From an uncultured Candidatus Saccharibacteria bacterium (GTDB lineage: Bacteria > Patescibacteriota > Saccharimonadia > Saccharimonadales > Saccharimonadaceae): a DNA stretch of 64,000 bases. The notes beneath the pieces are model-generated. The model saw nothing but the letters and a program-made list of their open reading frames with translations. It was not told where the DNA came from and did no database searches. A program made the translations under genes and the position numbers. This document shows positions 1 to 9,219 of the stretch, one piece after another (position 1 is the first letter of the stretch; each line of letters opens with the position of its first letter). The DNA is taken from positions 97,995 through 161,994 of the forward strand of contig CALISR010000014.1 in assembly GCA_938041435.1 (NCBI GenBank). Direction: 5' to 3'.

Positions 1-1
1 T

Positions 2-157
2 GGGCTAGAAAAAAGCGAAGTCCTCTTCTTTGGTGATAAGATCGAAGAAGGAGGCAATGATTACCCAGTCCGCGCGATGGGTATCGACAGCATTGCCGTC
101 AATGGCTGGGAAACAACCGCCTATGCTCTAGATGGGGTTTTGGGCGTAACGGAGTAA
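2..157 (+). CDS. Phosphomannomutase-like HAD phosphatase, C-terminal end (partial)
   Basis: Only the last 51 codons are in the window; the gene begins upstream of base 1. The reading frame gives LFFGDKIEEGGNDYPVRAMG, which carries the GD and GGND metal and phosphate loop of HAD type IIB phosphatases and closely resembles the C-terminal motif of eukaryotic-type phosphomannomutases (mannose-6-P to mannose-1-P, for GDP-mannose). The stop at 155-157 is followed by a rho-independent terminator. Family is fairly sure; substrate is inferred from motif resemblance only, and other sugar-phosphate HAD enzymes are possible. Confidence 0.7.
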   Translation, partial: GLEKSEVLFFGDKIEEGGNDYPVRAMGIDSIAVNGWETTAYALDGVLGVTE

Positions 158-208
158 AAACCTTTATTTTCATACATTGACCAAAAGAGCGAAAACTTGC
201 GGTATATA

Positions 209-240
209 AAAAATACTCACCCAGCAGGGTGAGTATTTTT
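209..240. terminator. Bidirectional rho-independent terminator
   Basis: Perfect 14-bp stem AAAAATACTCACCC / GGGTGAGTATTTTT with an AGCA loop. A-tract and T-tract lie on opposite sides, so it can end transcripts from the phosphomannomutase on the plus strand and from the CYTH gene on the minus strand, which converge here. Confidence 0.9.
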
Positions 241-265
241 ATAGTGAATAACGAATAAACTAAAG

Positions 266-796
266 TTACTCTTTACTGAGCTTTTTATAACAAAACCGCG
301 CAAGCTCTGGCGCAATGGTGTCGTATGTCTTGCCGGCGAGCAGATCTCCAGCAATGAAGTTCTCCTGTGTAACGTCGGCAAGGGCAATGCTTGGTGGAGT
401 AAAGTTGTCCTTTTCGTCTTCTGTGTCAAACTCAAAATCTATCAGCACAAGCCCAGCCAGATCCTCGATAAATATATCAATTTCGGCGAGTATGCCATCG
501 ATCACGACGCGGTAGCGGTCCTTTGCAACGCGCTTTGCGCTGCAACGTGAGAGTGCTGCGAATTCTTCCTCTGTCAAAGGGATGGTTTGCTCAATGTGCT
601 CGGACGCATCACCTGCTGCAACGGAGGTCTTCTTGGTGATTTCATATGTTTTGCCGTTTTGTCTGAGCCGAAGGTGAGAATGTGCTGGCGTGTCTGGGAT
701 ATAAATATCAACAATGCGAGTTGGCTCGGTTGTTTTGATTTCTTGTGGCAGCTCTTTTGCGAGGAATGTGCGCTCTCGTTCTAACTGTTGGCTCAT
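266..796 (-). CDS. CYTH domain protein (triphosphate tunnel metalloenzyme)
   Basis: A 176-residue protein of the usual single-domain CYTH length. The N-terminus has LERERTFL, the ExExK/R-type metal-binding strand, followed by HLRLRQNGKTYEITKK, the basic phosphate-binding strands, and later acidic strands (ILAEIDIFIEDL, LVLIDFEF). CYTH enzymes hydrolyse inorganic triphosphate, thiamine triphosphate or act as class IV adenylate cyclases; the sequence alone does not decide which. The start is supported by AGGAGA about 6 bases upstream of the ATG. Likely cytoplasmic and monocistronic, ending in the shared terminator at 209-240. Confidence 0.85.
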   Translation of the reverse strand: MSQQLERERTFLAKELPQEIKTTEPTRIVDIYIPDTPAHSHLRLRQNGKTYEITKKTSVAAGDASEHIEQTIPLTEEEFAALSRCSAKRVAKDRYRVVIDGILAEIDIFIEDLAGLVLIDFEFDTEDEKDNFTPPSIALADVTQENFIAGDLLAGKTYDTIAPELARFCYKKLSKE

Positions 797-1029
797 TACT
801 TCTCCTTTAATGTATCAATAAGTTTAGGTTATTATCTTGCTTGTTTCGTCTGTTGGGGCTATCAAGCATTTATTACGCTCAATTAGATTTTATTCTTAGT
901 GTAAAATTATATTTGAGAAATAGAACACTTCTATAGAATTCTTGAGGAAGGATGCAAAAAAGAAAGCTCCATGCTGAAAATTATAAAAAAGTGCCGCAAG
1001 AAACGGCAACAAAACAAACCCATGATAGT

Positions 1030-1115
1030 TGGTGCGGATGAAAGGATTTGAACCTTCACGCCACGAGGGCACATGCTCCTAAGGCATGCGTGTCTACCAA
1101 TTCCACCACATCCGC
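1030..1115 (-). tRNA. tRNA-Leu (anticodon TAG)
   Basis: The minus strand reads GCGGATG at the 5' end and CATCCGC at the 3' end (perfect 7-bp acceptor), a D-arm with GGTAGAC, anticodon loop CTTAGGA giving TAG, a long class II variable arm, and a T-arm with GGTTCAAATCC. The terminal CCA is encoded. 86 nt including CCA. Confidence 0.96.
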
Positions 1116-1158
1116 ATAGCAAAGTTATTATACCAAATGAACTGGTGTATCTGCAACC

Positions 1159-1713
1159 TTAGCTGCGTCCATCAGCTCGGCGGAAAAAGGTGAGGTGTGC
1201 GTTTCCATAACTACGATTGTCCACCACAACAATGTCGTTTGCTAATTTTGGCCCCTCACCTATTCCTGTATGTGATAATACCATAAATCCGCCTGGTTTG
1301 AGAAGGGCAAAAAGTCGGCTAACTGTTGTTAGCTGGAGATCGTGGTAGGGCGGGTCGGCAAAGATGATATCGAAGGCTTCGCCATCGTAAGTGCCAAGCC
1401 ATGGGCCGACGCCAGCCTTGATTGCAGTAGCAGATGAATCAGCACCAAGCGCTGCGATATTCTTACAGAGGATGGTAAAGGCGAGGCGGTCACGCTCGAC
1501 AAACACTGCCTGGCGAGCTCCACGGCTCAACGCCTCTAAACCAACGGCACCAGTGCCAGCAAAGACATCGAGCACGCGAGCATCCTGCACTGCATCGCCA
1601 AGCGAATTAAACAGCGCATTGCGCACTCGCTCGCCCATTGGATGGGTACGGCGATTATCTGGTGCATCGAGCCAACGCCCGCCATAGCGTCCCGCAATTA
1701 CTCGGACTTTCAT
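1159..1713 (-). CDS. rsmD: 16S rRNA (guanine(966)-N(2))-methyltransferase RsmD
   Basis: SAM-dependent methylase that acts on G966 of 16S rRNA during small-subunit assembly. At 184 residues it matches the family length. Signatures in order: MKVRVIAGRYGGRWLDAP and RTHPMGERVRNALFNSLG (RsmD N-terminal signature), VLDVFAGTGAVGLEALSRGA (SAM motif I) and IIFADPPYHDLQL (NPPY-type catalytic motif). The start overlaps the stop of the next upstream minus-strand gene by 4 bases, so both are probably on one transcript. Family assignment is firm. Confidence 0.93.
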   Translation of the reverse strand: MKVRVIAGRYGGRWLDAPDNRRTHPMGERVRNALFNSLGDAVQDARVLDVFAGTGAVGLEALSRGARQAVFVERDRLAFTILCKNIAALGADSSATAIKAGVGPWLGTYDGEAFDIIFADPPYHDLQLTTVSRLFALLKPGGFMVLSHTGIGEGPKLANDIVVVDNRSYGNAHLTFFRRADGRS

Positions 1714-2528
1714 AATGGATAAGCCTCACATAGTGCACTGTACCACGCGAAGGTAACAGTGCGAATAATCTCTGGGATGAGCTCATTGCGCGTCTGTAAG
1801 GCTAATCCCGTCGTCCAACCATTACGCCAAAACGTGTGGTACATATCCAGTGCATACACCCGCTGCACTGCTCGCAAAAAGACTGTCTCCAGACCGAGTT
1901 GCTCTGCCTCAGCTACCCACTCGGGCGATGGGCAGGTGTCTGCAAAACGGGCAGTGCGCATCGAGGCGGCCACGCCAAGCTCGAAGAGAATATGCGTTGC
2001 AAAGACGCCTTTCGCCCCCCAGTATTCCCAGTTTTTGTTGAGGGTATCGAGCCCCGTCGTCCCATGGATGAAGTTCTTATCTAAGACGGTAAGGCGCTCC
2101 TCTTTGGGGCGACCCCAGAGTTCCTCGATTTTATCACTCAGCGGATAGTGATGAGCCGGTGTGAGGCCATCGACGATAGCGTGCGACATCCACGCTGCCT
2201 CAAAGGCGGCACGTACTGTGTTGTTTTGGCGTAGTGCTTGAACAAGATTGTAATGATGATCGAGAATCATAACGACGAGGTCGCGGTCGTCTGGCTTGGT
2301 AGGGTCGATGTAGTGCCAGGGTTCATCGACGCTGGGGCTTTTGCGTTTGATACCGTCGGGACCATTATTGCCCTCGAAATGGAGAATGTCGCGCGAGCTT
2401 GGGAAGTGGAGAATGGCGACATGATGGCTGCACATCTGGCCAAGGTCGCGCCGTGCGATCTGGTCGATTCGCTGATGAACACCGACCAAGTGCCCCGACT
2501 GGTCTCGAAAGGTTGTTCCACTGTACAT
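1710..2528 (-). CDS. Conserved hypothetical protein, His-rich helical (zinc-dependent phospholipase C-like pattern)
   Basis: 272 residues, no signal peptide and no membrane segment. Histidines and aspartates cluster in helix-like contexts: LDHHYNLVQAL, MSHAIVDGLTPAHHYPL and YALDMYHTFW. Such H/D spacing resembles the all-helical zinc-dependent phospholipase C / S1-P1 nuclease fold, but this is pattern resemblance only. A TATACT -10 box (2538-2543, minus strand) ends 9 bases before the ATG, suggesting a very short or absent leader. The gene overlaps rsmD by 4 bases, pointing to a two-gene operon. Function not recognised. Confidence 0.7.
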   Translation of the reverse strand: MYSGTTFRDQSGHLVGVHQRIDQIARRDLGQMCSHHVAILHFPSSRDILHFEGNNGPDGIKRKSPSVDEPWHYIDPTKPDDRDLVVMILDHHYNLVQALRQNNTVRAAFEAAWMSHAIVDGLTPAHHYPLSDKIEELWGRPKEERLTVLDKNFIHGTTGLDTLNKNWEYWGAKGVFATHILFELGVAASMRTARFADTCPSPEWVAEAEQLGLETVFLRAVQRVYALDMYHTFWRNGWTTGLALQTRNELIPEIIRTVTFAWYSALCEAYPL

Positions 2529-2938
2529 ATCTCATATAGTATAGCAGATTTTGGCGTGGCTGAATCGTTACTGTGGATGTGTTTTGTCGAGATTATCCAC
2601 GTTTCATTATTTTGATGGTATTCCATGCTGTTCAGTGGGTGTAGCGAGCTGATGCTATGCGAGCAGGAGAGGTCTGATTGATTTTGCTTGTCCACCCGCT
2701 CTTGTGTTTCTTCTCCGAAAATACTACGCATACCTAGTATTCCTCATACTATATAGATTTGATGACTTTATGTAACAGACAGTAGCTGTACTTCATTAGA
2801 TGAAATGATAAAGATTACTATAAGGAGAAGGTTTGGAATGTGGACGAAATGCTCTAAAATGACATTCCCAACCCTAAATGGGTGAGAACGGAGAGAATGA
2901 AAAAGGTAGAATTATAAATTAATTAAGATTACCTCAGC
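2529..2938. other. Intergenic region without a convincing gene
   Basis: About 410 AT-rich bases between the divergent-facing end of the 1710-2528 gene (its promoter sits at 2538-2543) and the stop of recG. A 26-codon plus-strand reading frame at 2805-2885 was seen but not accepted. No tRNA, terminator hairpin or repeat was recognised. Confidence 0.5.
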
Positions 2939-4969
2939 TTAATTGAGTGTCGTGAGCCGTTGATTGCGTTGCACGGCTGCCTGGAGCTCCGGGTAGTGTT
3001 CGAGTGAATCACCACTTGCGATAAAGGTTTGCGCTGCTTTTTGGGCTCGGGCGATTGCCTTGCTGTCAGCTAGGCTCGCAATGCGCAGATTGAGCGCGCC
3101 ATGCTGAGCTTTGCCGTAAATTTCGCCCGGGCCGCGGAGCTGCATGTCGACTTCTGCTAAGTGAAAGCCGTCGCTAGAAGCCTCCACCTCGCGCAGACGC
3201 TGGCTCGGCCTACTGTGGTTATTAAGCAAAAGATAGCAGTAGCTCTGGCGTGCGCCACGTCCCACTCGGCCACGTAACTGGTGGAGCTGGGCAAGACCAA
3301 ATCGCTCGGCATCCTCGATCATCATCACTGTCGCATTTGGCACATCAACACCAACTTCTACTACTGTAGTGCTCACAAGAATATCATACGCATGCTGGTG
3401 AAATTCTTGCATCACTCGTTCTTTGTCAGCAGGCTTCATCTTGCCGTGAAGCAGACCAATTCGCCACCGGCCTAAGGTGCTACTCTTGAGATGACGTACG
3501 GTTGCTTCAACACTGCGCGCGTCATTGTCTGGGTTATCATCGATGAGGCTGCAAACAACATAGGCTTGGCTGCCGGCCTCGAGCTCCTTCGTGACGCGTT
3601 GGTATAGGGCTGGGCGCGAGGCGGGAGAGATAATTTTGGTGATGATCGGCTGGCGACCCGCCGGGCGCTGGCTAATAACGCTAATATCAAGCTCACCATA
3701 GACGGTCAGGGCAAGGCTGCGGGGGATCGGTGTTGCTGTCATAGCAAGTAGGTGTGGCATATGGCCGGATTTATCAAGTAGCTTCTGGCGCTGCGTCACG
3801 CCAAAACGGTGTTGCTCGTCGATTACTACAAAGCCAAGCCGTGCAAAATTCACCGAGTCTTGGATGAGTGCGTGTGTCCCCACTATGACATCTACCTCGC
3901 CGCGTGCAATTCGCTGCACAAGCTCACTACGCACAGCACCGGTCACGCTGCCAGTCAGCAGCCCAACTTTGATACCGAAGGGTGTAAGTAATGCATCGAG
4001 CGTAGCGGCGTGCTGACGGGCAAGAATCTCTGTCGGTGCCATCAAGGCGGTTTGGTAGCCAGCACTGGCAGCCTGGCGAGCGGCCAGGCCAGCGACCACT
4101 GTTTTGCCACTACCCACGTCACCTTGGAGGAGGCGATTCATTGGTGTGCTACGCTGAAAGTCTTGCAGTATATCCCAGGCTGCTCGGCGTTGATCGTCTG
4201 TGAGAGTAAAGGGTAGAGCGCTCACAAATGATTTCACGACAGCTTGCTCAAACGGTATGGCATAGCCCTGGAGCTGAGCATGCGACTGGCGATTGAGCTG
4301 GCTAGCAAGCAGTAAGCTAAAGAGTTCCTCAAAGGCAAAGCGCTGGCGTGCTCTTGCGATACCCTCTGATGTGGTAGGGAAATGCATCGCAAGCAGCGCC
4401 TCGCTCCGGCTCATTAAGCCTTCGCGTGCAACAATGTGCGAGGGGAGTGTCTCGGGCAGCATTGTTATCAGTGGCCGTAGCTCAGTGAGTAGTTTGCGCA
4501 CCAGTTGGCTCTTGAGGCCGTGCACTGCGTGGTAGATGGGCAGTAGGTTAGTGTCATGGTGGGCAAGCTCTTTGACACGCTCGGCACTTGGGTTGGTGAG
4601 TTGGTAGCGGCCATTCTTATACTCAAATTGTCCCCGAAAGTAACATTCATCCCCACTCGCGAGCTGCTGCACTCGATACGGCTGGTTAAACCACACGGCG
4701 TTGAGCTTGCCCGAGCTATCTGCCAGCACTGCTGTGGTGATGCGGAGACCACGTCGCACCGTGCGCGTGCTGATTGATTCGCAGCGCGCCGTGATCGTCA
4801 CATTGCCTGGTGTCAGTGTTGCGATTGAACTCGCTGCAGTAAAATCATCGTGCTTGCGTGGTAAAAACATGATGAGATCATTGACAGTCAAGAGCCCAGC
4901 CTGAGCCAGTTGCTCAGCTGTTTTTGGCCCAACGCCTTTGATTTGAGAGAGTTGTGTCGATAGGTTCAC
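2939..4969 (-). CDS. recG: ATP-dependent DNA helicase RecG
   Basis: Superfamily 2 helicase that remodels stalled replication forks and Holliday junctions. From a GTG at 4969 it has 676 residues, normal for RecG. Order: an HhH-like start LSQIKGVGPKTAEQL, the OB wedge domain (about residues 50-150), Walker A LLQGDVGSGKTVVAG, the DEQHRFG box, TATPIPRSLALT, and C-terminal VEVGVDVPNATVMMIE and QLRGRVGRG. An upstream in-frame GTG at 4987 exists, but the -10 box TACAAT (4976-4981, minus strand) ends 6 bases before 4969, which puts the transcription start on the 4969 GTG. Divergent from the FAD oxidase at 5045. Confidence 0.95.
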   Translation of the reverse strand: MNLSTQLSQIKGVGPKTAEQLAQAGLLTVNDLIMFLPRKHDDFTAASSIATLTPGNVTITARCESISTRTVRRGLRITTAVLADSSGKLNAVWFNQPYRVQQLASGDECYFRGQFEYKNGRYQLTNPSAERVKELAHHDTNLLPIYHAVHGLKSQLVRKLLTELRPLITMLPETLPSHIVAREGLMSRSEALLAMHFPTTSEGIARARQRFAFEELFSLLLASQLNRQSHAQLQGYAIPFEQAVVKSFVSALPFTLTDDQRRAAWDILQDFQRSTPMNRLLQGDVGSGKTVVAGLAARQAASAGYQTALMAPTEILARQHAATLDALLTPFGIKVGLLTGSVTGAVRSELVQRIARGEVDVIVGTHALIQDSVNFARLGFVVIDEQHRFGVTQRQKLLDKSGHMPHLLAMTATPIPRSLALTVYGELDISVISQRPAGRQPIITKIISPASRPALYQRVTKELEAGSQAYVVCSLIDDNPDNDARSVEATVRHLKSSTLGRWRIGLLHGKMKPADKERVMQEFHQHAYDILVSTTVVEVGVDVPNATVMMIEDAERFGLAQLHQLRGRVGRGARQSYCYLLLNNHSRPSQRLREVEASSDGFHLAEVDMQLRGPGEIYGKAQHGALNLRIASLADSKAIARAQKAAQTFIASGDSLEHYPELQAAVQRNQRLTTLN

Positions 4970-5044
4970 ATTTTTATTGTACCGCACCTGGTGTAAATGC
5001 GCTGCCCTGTGCTATAGTATAAGCAGTAAGCTAACGGGGGAAAT

Positions 5045-6643
5045 GTGAGTAAAATTGCAAATTATTTACGCAGTCATATTGCCGGGTCTGTTTCGACTCG
5101 GGCCGATTGGTGTGCGTCAGTCAGTGCAGATGCCGGTATTCTAGCGGCAACGCCAGAACTCGTGGTAGTGCCGCGCGTTGTGAGTGATATTCGCAAGATC
5201 ACCCGTTTTGCCTGGCAAATGGCCGAGAAAGGCCACAGGATACCAGTCGTTACACGCGGCGCTGGCTGTGGTGCGCTGGGTGGCGCCGTGGGGCAGGGGA
5301 TACTGCTCGATACGGCAGCTCTCGACACGATCTTTGAATATGATGGTAAATCGCAGCGGGTTCGCGTCCAGCCAGGTGTACCAGCACACAGTGTAGCAGC
5401 GGCGCTGAGTATGCATGGTGCTGGTGTTGGACCGCTGACTAGCCAGCGAGGTACAGTTGGTGGAGTTATTGCAGCTGGTGCACACGGAACACTGCTAAGC
5501 CGAGCGACCAATCCAGCTGAAGCGATTGACCAAATCGAGGTTGTACTCGCCAACGGCGACGTTATGCAGACAGAGCGTCTCTCGCGGCGCGAGCTCAGCC
5601 AGCGCAAAGGTCTGCCTGGGTTTGAAGGTGACATCTATCGTGGTATCGATGCGATTATTACTGACAATGCAGCGCTGATCGAACAGATTAACCCCAATGA
5701 CACATCTGGTTATAGTGGTATTGCACGGGTCAAGCAGCCCGATGGGACGTTTGACCTCGGGCCACTCTTTGTAGGGAGTGAGGGAACGCTGGGGATTATT
5801 GATGAGCTAATTCTCAAGACAGAATTCTTTAGCTTTCGCAAGACAAGGGCAGCCTTGGTATTTCGGGGTAGTAGCGATGCTCAGGCAGCGATTGATGATA
5901 TTGACGCGCTTCAGCCAGCACAGCTCAGCTATCTCGATGCAGCGATTTTTGAGCAACTCCGCCGTGATGGCAAAAAATATGCTTTTTATGAAGCGGCTGC
6001 TCAGCAGTTTACGCCACAGGCAGTTTTGCTCGTGACGCTTGATGATTTTAATAACCGGACACGTGCGCGTAAGCAGGCCAAGCTTGAGCAGCTGCAATCT
6101 GCGGGCGAGACGATCGTCACTATTGTTGAAGATGACGATGATGAAGATGTGGCGGCAGGGTTTGCTGCGCTTGATCAGTATCGCTGGCCCGATGCCGCGC
6201 ATATTGGTGCGCCGCGCTTGTTTGAGGGGTTTTATGTGCCGCCGCAGCGCTTCGAAGAATTTGCTCGGGCACTCGTGCCACTTGCTCGTGCACTGCAGTT
6301 ACCACTGCCTCTTGCTGGCTATCCTAGCCTGAATCTCTACGGCGTTTATCCGCGCTTCTCGCTGCGCAAAGTGAGTGATAAACAGAAGATCTTTAAGCTC
6401 TACGACGAGCTTACCAAGCTGCTTGCGCTCTACGACGGTCATTTGGTGATGAGTGGTGGTGAGGGTCGGCTCAAAACTCGTTTTGTGCGTGCCACGCAAA
6501 ATCCAGATCTTACAGCTCTCTACCAACAGATCAAGCAGCTCTTCGACCCTCACGGCATTCTTAATCCTGGGACAAAAACCACTCTACAAGCTCGTACCAT
6601 TACTGCAATGTTACGCAATGAATATACGGTGGACTGGCAATAA
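5045..6643 (+). CDS. FAD-binding oxidoreductase (GlcD / D-lactate dehydrogenase type)
   Basis: 532 residues with the FAD_binding_4 (VAO-type) fold. Seen in order: RGAGCGALGGAVGQGILLDT, VQPGVPAHSVAAAL, the FAD-binding stretch QRGTVGGVIAAGAHGTL, FVGSEGTLGIIDELILKT, and a C-terminal cap ending in FDPHGILNPGTK, typical of glycolate oxidase subunit D and D-lactate dehydrogenases. It probably oxidises a 2-hydroxy acid with FAD; the substrate cannot be read. The GTG start has GGGGG 5-9 bases upstream and a TATAGT box near 5013. It precedes an aldehyde dehydrogenase by 90 bases on the same strand, which suggests a shared catabolic role. Confidence 0.88.
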   Translation: MSKIANYLRSHIAGSVSTRADWCASVSADAGILAATPELVVVPRVVSDIRKITRFAWQMAEKGHRIPVVTRGAGCGALGGAVGQGILLDTAALDTIFEYDGKSQRVRVQPGVPAHSVAAALSMHGAGVGPLTSQRGTVGGVIAAGAHGTLLSRATNPAEAIDQIEVVLANGDVMQTERLSRRELSQRKGLPGFEGDIYRGIDAIITDNAALIEQINPNDTSGYSGIARVKQPDGTFDLGPLFVGSEGTLGIIDELILKTEFFSFRKTRAALVFRGSSDAQAAIDDIDALQPAQLSYLDAAIFEQLRRDGKKYAFYEAAAQQFTPQAVLLVTLDDFNNRTRARKQAKLEQLQSAGETIVTIVEDDDDEDVAAGFAALDQYRWPDAAHIGAPRLFEGFYVPPQRFEEFARALVPLARALQLPLPLAGYPSLNLYGVYPRFSLRKVSDKQKIFKLYDELTKLLALYDGHLVMSGGEGRLKTRFVRATQNPDLTALYQQIKQLFDPHGILNPGTKTTLQARTITAMLRNEYTVDWQ

Positions 6644-6733
6644 AGCATTGCGAGGAAGTGTATCTGTTATCTATAGCAATTGATTTCTTTGTTGTACCTC
6701 AATAAAATGGAAGAAGAAAGAGGTTAATAAATT

Positions 6734-8164
6734 ATGAGTGTTGATCAACGCATAATATCCCGTAACCCTGCCACCAACGAACCGATCTGGTCTGGAAGTC
6801 TTGCGGATGACGCTACAATCGCACGAGCTGTTTCTACCGCAACACGCGCACAGCGAACATGGGAAGCGACACCGCTTGATGTGCGCAAAGACATTATCCG
6901 CGCCTTTGCCGATCAAGTGACGACACATAGCGAGGATGCAGCACGGATTATTTCGCAGGATAATGGCAAACCACTCTGGGAAGCACGCACCGAAGTCAAA
7001 TCACTTGGTAATAAAGTACAGGCGGTCTTCGACGCCTATGATCAACGGGCTCAGACAGTTACGAAACAAGTCAATGGACGCCAGTCGGTGACGCGTTATC
7101 GGCCTCACGGTGTTATGGCAGTGCTGGGGCCGTATAACTTCCCAATGAGCATGCCAAATAGCCATGTCATGCCTGCTCTTCTTGCTGGCAATACTGTGAT
7201 TTTCAAACCGAGCGAGAAAGTACCGTATGCTGGTGAGTACTACGCACAACTCTGGCAACAGGCTGGACTGCCGGATGGGGTGCTTCAGGTCATTCATGGC
7301 GATGGCGACGTAGCGCAAAAACTCATTGCACATCCTCAAGTGAACGGCGTCCTTTTCATCGGTAGTCGAGCGGCTGGCGTGTCGATCGAAAAACAGCTTG
7401 CTGGTGCACCAGACAAGATCTGCGCCCTCGAAATGGGTGGCAACAGCCCACTTGTCATCTGGGATTATGATGATGTACGCCTCGCGGTGCACATTGCGCT
7501 GCAGTCCGGCTATATTTCAAGCGGCCAACGCTGCTCATCGGCACGGCGGCTTATCGTCAATAGAGCGATTGCAGACGATTTTATTCCTGCACTCTGTCAA
7601 GCGGTTGAGAGTATTGTCGTTGGTAATCAGTTTGATACCAATCCAACGCCTTTCATGGGTCCGTTGGTTGACTATGGGGCGGTTCGTCATTTCTTTGATA
7701 AGTACCATGCTGCTGTCTCAGCTGGCGCACATGTTCTCGTTCCGGCTGAACCAATCCCGACGCTTGGCGACAACTTTGTCAGTCCTGGATTAATCGACGT
7801 TACTGGCGTGACGTTGCCAGACGAAGAAATCTTCGGGCCGCTCCTCCAAGTGTTAACTGTGCAGACGCTGCCCGAGGCAATTACCCAAGCAAACGCAACA
7901 CAGTTTGGTCTTGCTGCTGGCATCGTTACTCGTGAGCGTGCGCAATACGAAACATTCTACCAGCAAACAAAGGCAGGCATCATCAACTGGAACCAGCCAC
8001 TGACTGGCGCAACGACTGCGGCACCATTTGGCGGAGCGAAGGCCAGTGGCAATTACCGATCAGCTGGATTCCTGTCGGTTGATTACTGCTCATACCCATG
8101 CGCGTCGATCGAGGATGCGTCACCAGCAGTCCCGACGATGTTGCCAGCCGGGGTGGCATACTAA
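6734..8164 (+). CDS. Aldehyde dehydrogenase, succinylglutamate-semialdehyde dehydrogenase (AstD)-like
   Basis: NAD(P)-dependent aldehyde dehydrogenase of 476 residues, full length. RYRPHGVMAVLGPYNFPMS, PALLAGNTVIFKPSEKVP, LFIGSRAAG, the catalytic Glu233 in ALEMGGNSPLVIWD and the nucleophile Cys267 in SSGQRCSSARRL are all present. The HGV.AV.GPYNFP and GQRC.xARRL strings resemble AstD of the arginine succinyltransferase pathway more than generic ALDHs. No other ast gene is in the window, so the true aldehyde may differ. Codon use is like its neighbours. It follows the FAD oxidase and may work on its product. Confidence 0.88.
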   Translation: MSVDQRIISRNPATNEPIWSGSLADDATIARAVSTATRAQRTWEATPLDVRKDIIRAFADQVTTHSEDAARIISQDNGKPLWEARTEVKSLGNKVQAVFDAYDQRAQTVTKQVNGRQSVTRYRPHGVMAVLGPYNFPMSMPNSHVMPALLAGNTVIFKPSEKVPYAGEYYAQLWQQAGLPDGVLQVIHGDGDVAQKLIAHPQVNGVLFIGSRAAGVSIEKQLAGAPDKICALEMGGNSPLVIWDYDDVRLAVHIALQSGYISSGQRCSSARRLIVNRAIADDFIPALCQAVESIVVGNQFDTNPTPFMGPLVDYGAVRHFFDKYHAAVSAGAHVLVPAEPIPTLGDNFVSPGLIDVTGVTLPDEEIFGPLLQVLTVQTLPEAITQANATQFGLAAGIVTRERAQYETFYQQTKAGIINWNQPLTGATTAAPFGGAKASGNYRSAGFLSVDYCSYPCASIEDASPAVPTMLPAGVAY

Positions 8165-8253
8165 TCAAGCTATGTAACACTCACTTGTATACGTCTAAAA
8201 TAAAGAGCTATTACTTAATGAGCCACCCAGCATAATAGAGAAAAGGAGTATAT

Positions 8254-9096
8254 ATGCCTCGCAGACGAGGAGCTATCATCACAATAGGCGACGAGGTGCT
8301 CAATGGAAGCACGCTCGATACTAATTCTCACTGGCTTTGCACACAAATTTCTGGTCGTGGTGCGCTGGTTACGACGGTAGTTACCGTACACGATAACCCA
8401 ACTGCAATACAAGACGCGTTGGCATATTGCATACGTACGGAGCCAGACTTGATTTTTACCATTGGAGGTCTTGGTCCGACGATTGATGACCGAACTGTTG
8501 AGTCAGTTGCTCGCGCCCTTGAGTTGCCACTTGAGATTAATCAAACTGCAATTGAATATGTCCAGAAACGATATTCTGACCTGGAGTCACAAGGAATAGT
8601 TGATCGGGATGTGTCTGCATCAGCAAGGAATGCTCGCAAAAAGATGGCTTTGCTGCCCACCGGGGCAGTGCCAATCTATAATCCGGTTGGTGCTGCACCA
8701 GCGGTCGTTATTGATATAGATGATACGATGTCTGTTCTGTGTCTTCCGGGTGTTCCTGCAGAGGTTCGCGCGATAGTCAGTAGGCATGCATCCGGTATTT
8801 TGGAACGTCGCCTTGGTAGCGGATTTTTAAGAACGATGACGATCATGACGAGTACAAATGATGAGTCGGTCCTTGCAGAAGCATCTGCTGTACTGACTCG
8901 TGAATTCGTGGACGTGTACGTAAAGACTCGTCCAATTCGTCAAGAAGGTGGAAGAATTGGTGTGACACTAACGGCATCTGGAAACAACCAAGCAAAAATT
9001 GGCGTTCTGTTAGATACAGCGTTTCAGAGACTGACAACTCTCCTTGAGGAATACGGTGTTAGTATTGTTAGATGTCGTGTTGATAATGCAGATTGA
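8254..9096 (+). CDS. CinA N-terminal domain family protein (MoaB-like fold)
   Basis: 280 residues. AIITIGDEVLNGSTLDTNSH and IFTIGGLGPTIDDRTVESVA are the two signature loops of the CinA/MoaB/MogA molybdopterin-binding-like fold; LLPTGAVPIYNPVGAAPAV and VLCLPGVPAEVRAIV also match the CinA N-terminal half. The C-terminal nicotinamide-nucleotide amidase domain of full CinA is absent. The family often has ADP-ribose or CoA pyrophosphatase-like activity; this protein's reaction is unknown. The ATG at 8254 has AAAGGAG 5 bases upstream. Confidence 0.85.
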   Translation: MPRRRGAIITIGDEVLNGSTLDTNSHWLCTQISGRGALVTTVVTVHDNPTAIQDALAYCIRTEPDLIFTIGGLGPTIDDRTVESVARALELPLEINQTAIEYVQKRYSDLESQGIVDRDVSASARNARKKMALLPTGAVPIYNPVGAAPAVVIDIDDTMSVLCLPGVPAEVRAIVSRHASGILERRLGSGFLRTMTIMTSTNDESVLAEASAVLTREFVDVYVKTRPIRQEGGRIGVTLTASGNNQAKIGVLLDTAFQRLTTLLEEYGVSIVRCRVDNAD

Positions 9097-9219
9097 CGGC
9101 AACTCAATAACTCCCTATGATCAAACCATGCATACATCCCTTCCGTAAATAGAATAACCTATCCATCAAAAAGTATTACTAGAGGGTACTCAGCCTTTTT
9201 TTTGATAATAAATGCATTG

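Noticed and set aside
2805..2885. 26-codon plus-strand frame with AAGGAGAAGG inside
   Set aside because: The SD-like string lies within the frame and not before its start, the sequence is AT-rich and resembles no peptide family. Could be chance.
4970..4987. Upstream GTG start for recG
   Set aside because: The codons lie inside the TACAAT -10 box; the GTG at 4969 fits both RecG homology and promoter spacing.
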